The position numbers and the translations under genes were made by a program. A stretch of 27,469 nt of DNA, taken from IMG/VR virus record IMGVR_UViG_3300037296_000076, positions 1 to 27,469 of that record; one strand, 5' to 3'. The notes below the pieces were generated by a model, which saw nothing but the letters and a program-made list of their open reading frames with translations, made no database searches and had not been told where the DNA came from. Position 1 is the first letter of the stretch; the number at the start of each line of letters is the position of its first letter. Shown in pieces: positions 5,923 to 13,091 of the stretch. Origin of the DNA: a virus.

Positions 5923-6117
5923 TTAGCGGTGCGTGCGGTCCAAGATGATATCCAGCTTGGATTCCATGCGCTGCTGATTGCCTTCGATCCGGTGCAGCGT
6001 GTCGTCTGGCTTGCGTGGCGTAGGCTCGCTACGCGCCTTGAAAACGGCAAGCCCGCCGATTGCTGTAATCAACGCGGAAACCGAAAGGAGAATATATCCG
6101 TAATCATTTGCCGTCAC
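5923..6117 (-). CDS. Single-TM protein with coiled-coil tail
   Basis: A 64-residue protein: an N-terminal TM segment, YILLSVSALITAIGGLAVF (about residues 8-26), then a charged helical tail with RIEGNQQRMESKLDIILDR. This topology fits inner-membrane spanin subunits and also several unknown phage membrane proteins. No outer lipoprotein partner is visible, so a spanin role is weak. The start is GTG at 6117 after a G-rich stretch, and it overlaps the preceding membrane-protein gene by 14 bases. Confidence 0.6.
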   Translation of the reverse strand: MTANDYGYILLSVSALITAIGGLAVFKARSEPTPRKPDDTLHRIEGNQQRMESKLDIILDRTHR

Positions 6118-6517
6118 GCCACGCCCCCCAGACGTGAACCACGTCTTTTACAGCGCCATAAATACAGATTAAAGCCGCGACACTAAGCGACGAGTAAATC
6201 CAAACGGCTGTAGACTTTGGATCCATTGCCCAAAATCCCGCCGCAAAACTGGCATAGATTAGCGCGTTGGCAGACGTTGCCGCAGTCCGCACGAACGGCG
6301 TCCACCATGCGCGGCCATTGATGCCAAGCGCAACAGCGTGACAACCGCCGGTCACGACGAACAGCAGGCCCCAGTTTGTTTCGGTCAGCCATGTCCGCAG
6401 CACGTCATAAGCCGCGCTATCCATTGATTGCCAAGCCGCAGCGATGAACACGCCGAAAAACGCGGTGTTGATGGCAAGCCACCATTCCAAGCGGCGGTCT
6501 TTATGATGGTGCGTCAT
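6104..6517 (-). CDS. Four-TM phage membrane protein of unknown function
   Basis: A 137-residue protein with about four hydrophobic segments: LAINTAFFGVFIAAAW, LLFVVTGGCHAVALGI, ALIYASFAAGFWAM and WIYSSLSVAALICIYGAV. The N-terminus MTHHHKDRRLEWW is basic and probably cytoplasmic. It sits between the fibre genes and the lysis genes. Proteins of this type near lysis genes are sometimes holins or antiholins, but I cannot assign that here. The ATG is preceded by AGGGT and overlaps the end of a 22-codon leader frame. It overlaps the next gene by 14 bases. Confidence 0.65.
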   Translation of the reverse strand: MTHHHKDRRLEWWLAINTAFFGVFIAAAWQSMDSAAYDVLRTWLTETNWGLLFVVTGGCHAVALGINGRAWWTPFVRTAATSANALIYASFAAGFWAMDPKSTAVWIYSSLSVAALICIYGAVKDVVHVWGAWRDGK

Positions 6518-6569
6518 AAACCCTACCCTTGCAGAATCGGGACGCTCGCCCCCATGTCGGTGTCATCAT
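6501..6569 (-). CDS. Possible 22-residue leader peptide
   Basis: A short frame MMTPTWGRASRFCKGRVYDA plus PS starts 7 bases after an AAGGA and ends inside the start of the four-TM membrane gene. It could couple translation of that gene. The same 14-base start module occurs before the gene at 9471-9770, so the start signal may be a relic of a tail-cassette duplication rather than a used one. Coding is unproven. Confidence 0.3.
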   Translation of the reverse strand: MMTPTWGRASRFCKGRVYDAPS

Positions 6570-6580
6570 GCCGGTATCCT
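6567..6580 (-). repeat. 14-base start module, copy 1
   Basis: CATGCCGGTATCCT on the plus strand, that is, an AGGATACCGGC ribosome site plus ATG on the minus strand, is identical to 9768-9781, which starts the gene at 9471-9770. The copies bracket the lectin-like and SGNH fibre genes and may reflect duplication or exchange of tail cassettes. Confidence 0.55.
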
Positions 6581-6595
6581 TAGTGTCGGTGTGTA

Positions 6596-6631
6596 GGCGC
6601 GGGGATGTGGGTTGCTGCCCTGCCCCGCGCC
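6596..6631 (-). other. GC-rich hairpin after the lectin-like fibre gene
   Basis: GGCGCGGGG (minus strand) pairs perfectly over 9 bases with CCCCGCGCC around an 18-base loop that can pair further. It lies just past the stop of the fibre gene at 6639. There is no U-run, so it is not a classic intrinsic terminator. It may protect the mRNA 3' end or pause transcription before the lysis genes. Confidence 0.4.
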
Positions 6632-6638
6632 GATTGGC

Positions 6639-7508
6639 TTAGGTAAAAGCAGTTTTAGGGGCGGCTGCGATAGCGTTAGTGCAGAACTGGTAATCACGCA
6701 CGATATAGTCATGCGCTGAAAGGATAGTGCTGGCGTCAAAACCTTGTGCTGCCTCTGCGGCCTTCGATGCGTCTATGTTCGTCAGCGAGACGCGGTAGTA
6801 TGTCCACAAGGCCACAGACGACAGGCGCATGAAATACGTGCTTGCGTCAAATAGTGTCGTCGGAACCCCAGCCAGTAATTCGGAAACGACCGCACCGTTA
6901 ATATAAAGCGCCAAGCGAACACCGGGATCGAAATGCAAGCCAATCTGCACAGGCACGTCTCGACTGATAACCCCAGCAGCCGCGACGGCTTTAAGAGCAC
7001 CGCCAGCGTCTACTACACCGCCGCGCAAAATCGTACCGTCGCTGCCAAAGTCGAAATAAACTTGCGAACTTCCAGTGCCACCAGAGCCAAGATAAAGCGG
7101 GCTTTTGCTCCCTGACAGCACAGACGCGGCGGGTACCTTCATCCATAAGATTATAGCAAATTCGTAGGGTGCAGGGGCCATGTTGAAGGCACCCGCACCA
7201 CCGATTGCAATATTGCCAGCGGCAACAGTCGCTGCGACAGGAACAGACACGCCACCGCCGGACACAACGCTAAACTGTGTGCCGACCGTTCCGCCGACAA
7301 CAGCCTCTACAGCGTTTTTTGTCAGACCAAGAAACTTAGAACCCGGAGCTAGTGCGCCGAGCGTAATTGTTTTGCCAGGGTGGCAATACGGCAAAGAGAA
7401 ATCATAAAGAAGTTTCGTTGCCGGGCGGATCATAGGGTCCCGCCCTATGACAGGACGACCAGTGTCGTTAACCGAAGATGGGGACCGCTGGATAAGCGAA
7501 TCTGTCAT
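6639..7508 (-). CDS. Lectin-like (LamG/concanavalin-fold) tail fibre protein
   Basis: A 289-residue predicted host-recognition protein. After a polar N-terminus, residues 90-250 show the beta-sandwich pattern of LamG/concanavalin A-like domains: FAIILWMKVP, SQVYFDFGSDGTILRGG, VPVQIGLHFDPGVRLALYING and a closing YYRVSLTNID. Such domains bind glycans. The ATG is 8 bases after AAAGG and one base after the stop of the upstream SGNH fibre gene, so the two are translated together and may form one adhesin complex. It could be a separate fibre tip or an accessory subunit. The domain call is from pattern, not from a search. Confidence 0.65.
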   Translation of the reverse strand: MTDSLIQRSPSSVNDTGRPVIGRDPMIRPATKLLYDFSLPYCHPGKTITLGALAPGSKFLGLTKNAVEAVVGGTVGTQFSVVSGGGVSVPVAATVAAGNIAIGGAGAFNMAPAPYEFAIILWMKVPAASVLSGSKSPLYLGSGGTGSSQVYFDFGSDGTILRGGVVDAGGALKAVAAAGVISRDVPVQIGLHFDPGVRLALYINGAVVSELLAGVPTTLFDASTYFMRLSSVALWTYYRVSLTNIDASKAAEAAQGFDASTILSAHDYIVRDYQFCTNAIAAAPKTAFT

Positions 7509-7509
7509 T

Positions 7510-9474
7510 TTAGATGCCTTTCAGTGTGATAAATTCTTGCAGGATTTCGGCGACTACCGCGTCACCTGTCGTGGTTAGGTGCGTGCCATCGGCCTTCATC
7601 TGGCTCGGGATCATATCGCCCGCAATATCCGACAAATCTTGGGCCGTGGCTGTAAGCCCTGCACGGCTCAAACCTTGGTCGATCAGTGCGCGCCGAATGT
7701 TTAGGAAATTGCGCGGGTAGGCATCAGCCAAAGCCTGCTCAATGGCAAAGATAGGCACCCAGCCCACGCCATCTGGCGGGCTTGCTCCCGAACCTGTCCC
7801 GTTCAGCACTGACATAACGACAAACCGATCATGACGCAGACGAGCAACGCAAGCCGCTGTGTCAGCCAGCACCTGATTAGGCTCGTAGTAGTTGTTCCGA
7901 CCAACCCAAAAAACATGCGTCAAGTCGTCGTTGTCGCGTTCCACAATCAGCGGCGTCCCGGCAGGGCACCCAGCGGGCAAGATTGCATCGCCATCAGGCG
8001 TGAATGTGTATGTTTCGGACGTGCTGGGGCTTCCAGTTGCCGCGATAGAGATTGTGCAGCGCGTTGCGCCGATAGTGCAAACGCGCGAAAACCCGTCCAC
8101 TCCATTTCCACTGTTGGATAAGAATTGCAGGCCGTAAAGCGTTGGGTCACTACCAACTGTAGTTCCGGTCACAATGGATTGCCCGCCCATTTGCGTGATC
8201 GTATTCGCACCGCTAACGATCTGATCCCCAGACACTGTGATCGGAACGCTGATTGCGCCGATCCGTGCCGCAATCTGCCGGGACTGCTGCCCGCCGATGG
8301 CGTCAACAATAGCAGACCGCCCGCTTAAAGCAGACCAAAGAAGCGGATACCCACGCGCTGTTAGACTGTCGCCAACAAAAACAACTGGCCCTAGGACTGC
8401 ATCACCACCCGCATCCCCAACGGAAAAAACTGTGCCGTCCGTGAAAGTGGCAAGCATGACGCCATCATCGCTATCCACGACGCCGTATGCAATTTGCTTG
8501 TAATCAAGGTAGAATTTTTCATCCGACGTGTAGATTATAGGGTCATCTGGAACGATGCTGAAATCGACGGATGTCCCATCTGTGAAATATGCCCAAATCA
8601 ACCGGTCATTGACGTCGACTTCGCCCGTCACAATCTGCTTTTCTTGATAGTACCAAGGGGAAGACGTGTCTATGGTGGCAGTGCTGACCTTACCCGCTAG
8701 TGCTGCCGTCTGTGCCGTGCTGACTGGCAACGCATCCACTGCATATGTCGCCGCGCTGCCCAGCCCCAAGTTCGTCCGCGCCGTTGCCTTGCTGGCAACC
8801 CCGGCCAAGTTGTCGGCCTTGGTAAGCGCCGCTGCAAGCCCCGCCGTCTGGCTCTCAATCAGCGCAATCGTGACAGGGCTAGTGCCGACCGTCGTGACGA
8901 CCGACTGACACTGGTATGTATTGCCAACGAGCGTATTGCCGCCCGTGACAGACACACACGCACCGACAAACTCAGCCGCCGCGTCCATGTCAGGTGCCCG
9001 CGTGTGAGAGCCTGCGCTGTTGTAGACGTAAATGCCGTTCTGGGCAGGTGCCGTCTGCGCTCGTGCAAGGTAGCGGTCGCCGTTGGTCATTGTACGACCA
9101 TCAACAGCATATGCGCCTGTCAGGGCTAAGTTGGCTGTGCTGGCGGCTGTGACAGCTTCAAGGCTGCGGCTGATGCCGGGATTGGCTGCGATGTAGGCGG
9201 CGAAGGTTGAGTTCACGTCATCCCTCACTTGTGCCGACAGAACCACAGCGGCGTCCGCAATGCCTGACGCGATCCCGGCATCAATGCCCGTCGCCGCGTC
9301 ACTGGCCGCAACGGCAGCAGCATTTGCCGCATCCGTCGCCGCATTTGCTGCGGCCACAGCGTCTGTCGTGTCGCCTTGCGGACCTTGCGGACCTCGCGGC
9401 CCTTGCGGTCCTTGGATGCCGACCGTGGTGGCCTTGACAATTATCTGGTTATTATTCTTTGTCACGACTGTCAT
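7510..9474 (-). CDS. Tail fibre/spike with collagen-like stalk and SGNH esterase domain
   Basis: A 654-residue fibre protein. The N-terminus MTVVTKNNNQ leads into a collagen-like run of GPQ/GPR triplets (residues 21-34) and an alanine-rich coil (38-75). A phage-tail segment with YLARAQTAPAQNGIYVY follows. Residues 362-654 form an SGNH/GDSL hydrolase: block I FVGDSL with Ser370, block II IGG (394-395), block III GRNN (Asn527) and block V DGTH (Asp629, His632), with a beta-rich insertion between I and III. It probably deacetylates surface polysaccharide during adsorption. The ATG at 9474 makes an ATGA overlap with the gene before it; a longer frame upstream is a shadow. Confidence 0.85.
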   Translation of the reverse strand: MTVVTKNNNQIIVKATTVGIQGPQGPRGPQGPQGDTTDAVAAANAATDAANAAAVAASDAATGIDAGIASGIADAAVVLSAQVRDDVNSTFAAYIAANPGISRSLEAVTAASTANLALTGAYAVDGRTMTNGDRYLARAQTAPAQNGIYVYNSAGSHTRAPDMDAAAEFVGACVSVTGGNTLVGNTYQCQSVVTTVGTSPVTIALIESQTAGLAAALTKADNLAGVASKATARTNLGLGSAATYAVDALPVSTAQTAALAGKVSTATIDTSSPWYYQEKQIVTGEVDVNDRLIWAYFTDGTSVDFSIVPDDPIIYTSDEKFYLDYKQIAYGVVDSDDGVMLATFTDGTVFSVGDAGGDAVLGPVVFVGDSLTARGYPLLWSALSGRSAIVDAIGGQQSRQIAARIGAISVPITVSGDQIVSGANTITQMGGQSIVTGTTVGSDPTLYGLQFLSNSGNGVDGFSRVCTIGATRCTISIAATGSPSTSETYTFTPDGDAILPAGCPAGTPLIVERDNDDLTHVFWVGRNNYYEPNQVLADTAACVARLRHDRFVVMSVLNGTGSGASPPDGVGWVPIFAIEQALADAYPRNFLNIRRALIDQGLSRAGLTATAQDLSDIAGDMIPSQMKADGTHLTTTGDAVVAEILQEFITLKGI

Positions 9475-9770
9475 TTGTAAATCACCGCCAATAGGTTTGT
9501 TGTCTGGTCTTCGTCGCCGATAGAAACCGACACACGAAAGGTCATGCGTTTGCGGCAAGGCGTCCCGTCCGCCCACTCTATGCGAACGCGGATCACGCCG
9601 GTTGCCGGGTCATCCATTGTTGCCGTGACAAGGCCCGCAATTGCTGGGGAAGGCTCGAAGATGCCAACGGTGTAGCCCGTGAGGTCAGCAGCACCGCCCG
9701 CACCATCGGGCCATGTAATTTCAAAGGTCAAGTCAGACCCGCGATTGACGTTAAAAGTCGCTGTTTCCAT
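9471..9770 (-). CDS. Small tail-associated beta-rich protein
   Basis: A 99-residue protein resembling short N-terminal modules found beside phage fibres: NVNRGSDLTFEITWPDGAGG followed by ADLTGYTVGIFEP and a strand-rich end (RMTFRVSVSIGDEDQTTNLLAVIYK). The likely fold is an immunoglobulin-like sandwich. It may connect the fibre to the tail, but I infer this only from position. The ATG has AGGA 7 bases upstream in a 14-base module repeated at 6567-6580. Its stop overlaps the SGNH fibre start (ATGA). Confidence 0.7.
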   Translation of the reverse strand: METATFNVNRGSDLTFEITWPDGAGGAADLTGYTVGIFEPSPAIAGLVTATMDDPATGVIRVRIEWADGTPCRKRMTFRVSVSIGDEDQTTNLLAVIYK

Positions 9771-9781
9771 GCCGGTATCCT
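9768..9781 (-). repeat. 14-base start module, copy 2
   Basis: Identical to 6567-6580 (CATGCCGGTATCCT, plus strand). It contains the ATG and Shine-Dalgarno sequence of the gene at 9471-9770. See copy 1. Confidence 0.55.
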
Positions 9782-9797
9782 ATCGAAGTGTCTGGCC

Positions 9798-10787
9798 TCA
9801 GAACAAAGGGGTGACGATGATAATCCCAGCCGTGCCATTCCCGCCATCAAACGAGGTTGTGTCAGAGCAGACAGCACCGCCGCCGCCTGCGCCGCGTCCG
9901 TCAGCGTTGACACTGAATGGGGTTGTGGATGCAGACGGTGCTGTGACAGCGCGCCCACCGCTTCCAAATGGGCTATCGCCGCCCGATCCAGAGCAACGCA
10001 CGGCAGCGCTCAACTTATAGGCGGGCGTGCCGGAAACACCGCTCCGGGCGATAATGTTGCCCGTTGGCGTGGTCCCAGTCGTTGCCCCCGCAATAACGTC
10101 TACCGTTGCCGCGCTTGACCCAGAGTTGCGGCCAGCGTTGCCCCCCGACGCCGTTAGGGTGCTGAATGTCGTATCGCCCCCCGCCGATCCATCAGCCACA
10201 GCGACACCATTGCCGCCAGCCCCAGCCGCCCCGACTGTGTAGGCGTATGACGCGGCCAGCGGCGCAGCGATGAAATGCTTGATATATGCGCCGGACTGCC
10301 CCCCTGTGCTTACGCGGGCAACTGTGCCAGACCTTGACGCACCGCCGCCGCCGCCGCCACCGCCGCACAACTCGACCAGCAAGGCTTTCGCCCCGGCTGG
10401 GACCGTATAGGTGCCACTACCAACGGCGCTGATGATGGTAGCACGCCCCGCCAGGTATGCTGCGAGTCCGTCCGCCGTGGCGATCCCATCGCTGCTGATG
10501 TTGTAGGCTTCAGCCCCGCCGACTGCGATGCCGACGGTGTTAGCCGCCTTGCGGAACAGCCCGGTATCTGGATCATCGGCGAATGAATGGCTTGGCGTTG
10601 CTGCCGTGCCGTAGCTGGATTTGACTGGCGCGGTAAACGGCTGCGTTCCGTCCACAAGGTTGTTTATGCCTGTGACCATGCCATTCAGTTCGTCGTCCAT
10701 GCGCGATGCGAGGATCTTCGTGCCGTTGTCACGATCCGTGACCCAGCTATAGAGTCTGGTAAAAATACCACTACCATTAAAGGGCAC
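9798..10787 (-). CDS. Tail fibre protein with glycine-rich C-terminal domain
   Basis: A 329-residue fibre. The N-terminus PFNGSGIFTRLYSWVTDRDN and the following KILASRMDDELNGMVTGINN are a virion-attachment module seen at the start of many podovirus fibres. PSHSFADDPDTGLFR is the usual link repeat. Residues 105-329 form a glycine-rich domain with a run of eight glycines and GGAGGGG-type loops, as in glycine-rich phage adhesins. I start at GTG 10787, where homologous fibres begin MPFNGSG and where GGAGG lies 8 bases upstream; the open frame extends 17 codons further without a good ribosome site. It is the first fibre gene of the leftward cassette. Confidence 0.8.
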   Translation of the reverse strand: MPFNGSGIFTRLYSWVTDRDNGTKILASRMDDELNGMVTGINNLVDGTQPFTAPVKSSYGTAATPSHSFADDPDTGLFRKAANTVGIAVGGAEAYNISSDGIATADGLAAYLAGRATIISAVGSGTYTVPAGAKALLVELCGGGGGGGGASRSGTVARVSTGGQSGAYIKHFIAAPLAASYAYTVGAAGAGGNGVAVADGSAGGDTTFSTLTASGGNAGRNSGSSAATVDVIAGATTGTTPTGNIIARSGVSGTPAYKLSAAVRCSGSGGDSPFGSGGRAVTAPSASTTPFSVNADGRGAGGGGAVCSDTTSFDGGNGTAGIIIVTPLF

Positions 10788-10818
10788 AGCATTTGCCTCC
10801 AGTTGCGTTAAATGGCAT
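10777..10818 (-). pseudogene. Vestigial fibre start (duplicate MPFN N-terminus)
   Basis: A 13-codon frame MPFNATGGKCCAL starts 6 bases after GGAGG, 31 bases upstream of the true fibre start, whose product begins MPFNGSGI. The two starts and their ribosome sites align base for base in part (GGAGGC ... TGCCxTTTAA). I read the upstream copy as a relic of a replaced or duplicated fibre gene. It may still be translated as a short peptide. Confidence 0.5.
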
Positions 10819-10879
10819 ATTGCAGCCTCCGTTGACATTTGGGGGGATCGGCACCACTTTTCACCAAAGGGGTGCTGGT

Positions 10880-11083
10880 TTGACGGTTTTGGAGATGTAT
10901 CAAACGATAGGCGCGGTCATCGCTGGCAATGTGCTATTTGCGATGATGGCCTATTTCTGGTGGCGCGCTTCGCAGAACGAAAAGAACGGGCTAAAACCGT
11001 TTGACAATTTGTCGTTTGGGGTGGCGCTTTGCGGTGCGATCCCGCCGCTTATTGTTGCGGCGGGTGCTTATTTTACTGTGTGA
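10880..11083 (+). CDS. Two-TM small membrane protein on the opposite strand
   Basis: A 67-residue protein read rightward inside a long leftward block. It has TM segments IGAVIAGNVLFAMMAYFWW and FGVALCGAIPPLIVAAGAYF joined by a charged loop (RASQNEKNGLKPFDN). I choose TTG at 10880, which has AAAGGGG 7 bases upstream; ATG 10895 touches GGAG with no spacing. Its end overlaps the end of the ejection-protein gene by 11 bases. Candidates are a second holin or antiholin, or a lysogenic-conversion (moron) protein such as a superinfection-exclusion factor. A TTGACA at 10832 lacks a good -10. Confidence 0.6.
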   Translation: MTVLEMYQTIGAVIAGNVLFAMMAYFWWRASQNEKNGLKPFDNLSFGVALCGAIPPLIVAAGAYFTV

Positions 11084-13091
11084 GTCGGTCTTCGCCAACA
11101 AGGCCAAGCTGTCGTAAGATGCCTTCCATATTCCGCGCCGCGCTCGCGTCTTTGCTGACCTCGCGCAGCAATGGGGCAAGCGCCGCCTGCGGATCTCGGG
11201 ACATTAACGCACGGGCCAGCAAAAGCTGTGTCGCCTCATTCTGTCCTGTGGCTACATTAGCGCCTTTCTGCATAACCTGCATACCAGCTTGACCTAATCG
11301 ACCAGCCAGCAAATTAGCCAAGACACCGCCAGTGCCGGCAACGTCCGCTTGGTCTGCGATGTTGTCAGCGGATTGCGAGCCGCCAAGCGCCTGACGCCGC
11401 GTTTCAAACATGACGTTTTCGCGGTCAACCTGTCGGCCCAATTGTTCGGGGTTGCCAGCCATTGCGCCAAGTTCTGCCGTCCGCTTCGGAGATTGCAGAT
11501 CGCGCGCCACGTTTACGCCGGGGGCCGCATTTTCGATCTTTGCCAGTAGTGGGTCAGAGTAACCGGCGCGGAACGCTGCCCGCTGGTCGCCAAGGTCTTG
11601 CGTGACGGTGCCAAACGGAACGAGATCAGTTCCCGGCGCTTGCCCTGGCTGCTTGCCAGGCAATGCCTGATACTGTGGCACTACGTCGGCCTGCCGGTTG
11701 CGGGGTCGGTATGCATCTTCGCCCGCGCCAACAGCGTCGATGGTGCGTGATGCATCGCGGAAACTGTCATTGGCCTGCCGATAACCCTTGCTGGATGCTT
11801 CTAGCGCGCCGTCCAGTTCAGTCATAAGCGCGCCCAATTCGCGCGCCTTATTGTTTTCACCTGCGCGCACAGCCTTGCCGATCTCGTCTTGCAGATCCTG
11901 CTTGACGCCCAGCACGCGGTCGAAGTCGCTCAACTCGCGCATCACCCCATCGGGGCCGGGTTGTGCCGCCAAGCGGCTGCGGAAACGCGACAGCGTGCCG
12001 TCGATGCCATCCCCGGCAACGCCAGACCCTTCCATCCCGCCGATGCGTGCGTCGATAACGGAAAGTGCGCCGCGCACGTCAACCGGACCAGCGCCTGCGC
12101 GGGCGTCTGCGTAGTTCGTATTAGCTTGCGCGCTGCGTGCGTCAGTTAATGCACCGCGAGTCTGCTTGCTGGTTGATCGCGTTCCCATGCTGTCAGTCAA
12201 AAATTGAGAAACCCGCTCAGATTGCCCTTGCTGCCGACCATCAAGAAAATCCGCAAGTTCAGTGCGGGCCGCGCCGGGAGTGCGAGCAACGCCAGACATT
12301 GCCCGCTGGCCGGGTTGCCCCAATGCGTCGGCAACCGTAAACATGCCCTGACCGTCTATAGCCGCCTGTCTGGTGGCTTGCGTTAAGTCGTCAGCCGTCA
12401 TGTTGGCTCGCTGCATGGCCCGCCCCAATGGTCGCGCTGCACGGGCTGGCGATGCTGTATTAGTGGCGGCTCCATAAGCCCCCGCAATCGGGTCAGCCGC
12501 CAATCGCCCAGCCGCGCGCAAGCCGACACCAACGGCGGGTGCGGCTAGGCCGAGAGATGCCCCGACAAGCCCGCCCTTGCCCGCTTGCGAAGCCACGTCA
12601 ACGCCGTCAGCATTGCCAGCGCCGAATAGTGCGCCCTCAAGACCGCCATATCCTAACATCTTTGCGCCAGACATAAGCGCATTGCCGCCAGCCGTTGACG
12701 GGAACGCAGAAATAGACGTTGCCGCCCCGGCGCCGATCTGGCCAGCGCCATAGGCAAGCGGTTCTTGTTCCCGAGCCTGCGCGCTGTCACGGCGTGCGGC
12801 GGCAATGTTGGAATTGTATGCAGCGGAAGGGTCTTGTCCTTGCAGCCCCGCACTAATCGCGCCCATGCTGCCGAGAATGTTATCGGCAAAGCCAAATGAT
12901 GCGCCATCTGTTGCACCAATGCCCATTGCGCCCATCTTGTCGCGGAACTCTGCCAAGCCCGATTGATTGACGGATGAACCGCCTTGTGGGGGCTGTGAGG
13001 CACGAGCAAGCGCGGCTTGTTGTTGCGGGGATAAGCCTTGCGGCTGCACGCCCATTACCCGCTCTAATGCGGCAAGCTGTTCTGGTGTCAT
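11073..13091 (-). CDS. Large internal virion / DNA-ejection protein
   Basis: A 672-residue protein. The N-terminus (MTPEQLAALERVMGVQPQGL) is helical. Residues about 110-210 are Gly/Ala-rich and hydrophobic enough to cross a membrane (GAGQIGAGAATSI, LVGASLGLAAPAVGVGLRAAG), and the rest is helical and polar with many Ala/Gln/Arg. This composition, size and place between fibres and the lysozyme-like protein match the ejection proteins of short-tailed phages, which leave the capsid to make a conduit through the envelope. The start at 13091 gives an ATGA overlap with the upstream gene; the 17-codon longer frame is a shadow. No enzyme motif is visible. Confidence 0.75.
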   Translation of the reverse strand: MTPEQLAALERVMGVQPQGLSPQQQAALARASQPPQGGSSVNQSGLAEFRDKMGAMGIGATDGASFGFADNILGSMGAISAGLQGQDPSAAYNSNIAAARRDSAQAREQEPLAYGAGQIGAGAATSISAFPSTAGGNALMSGAKMLGYGGLEGALFGAGNADGVDVASQAGKGGLVGASLGLAAPAVGVGLRAAGRLAADPIAGAYGAATNTASPARAARPLGRAMQRANMTADDLTQATRQAAIDGQGMFTVADALGQPGQRAMSGVARTPGAARTELADFLDGRQQGQSERVSQFLTDSMGTRSTSKQTRGALTDARSAQANTNYADARAGAGPVDVRGALSVIDARIGGMEGSGVAGDGIDGTLSRFRSRLAAQPGPDGVMRELSDFDRVLGVKQDLQDEIGKAVRAGENNKARELGALMTELDGALEASSKGYRQANDSFRDASRTIDAVGAGEDAYRPRNRQADVVPQYQALPGKQPGQAPGTDLVPFGTVTQDLGDQRAAFRAGYSDPLLAKIENAAPGVNVARDLQSPKRTAELGAMAGNPEQLGRQVDRENVMFETRRQALGGSQSADNIADQADVAGTGGVLANLLAGRLGQAGMQVMQKGANVATGQNEATQLLLARALMSRDPQAALAPLLREVSKDASAARNMEGILRQLGLVGEDRLTQ

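Noticed and set aside
10832-10860. Promoter for the opposite-strand membrane gene from TTGACA at 10832
   Set aside because: The -35 match is perfect but the 17-base-spaced hexamer is CACTTT, a poor -10, so I do not list it as a promoter.
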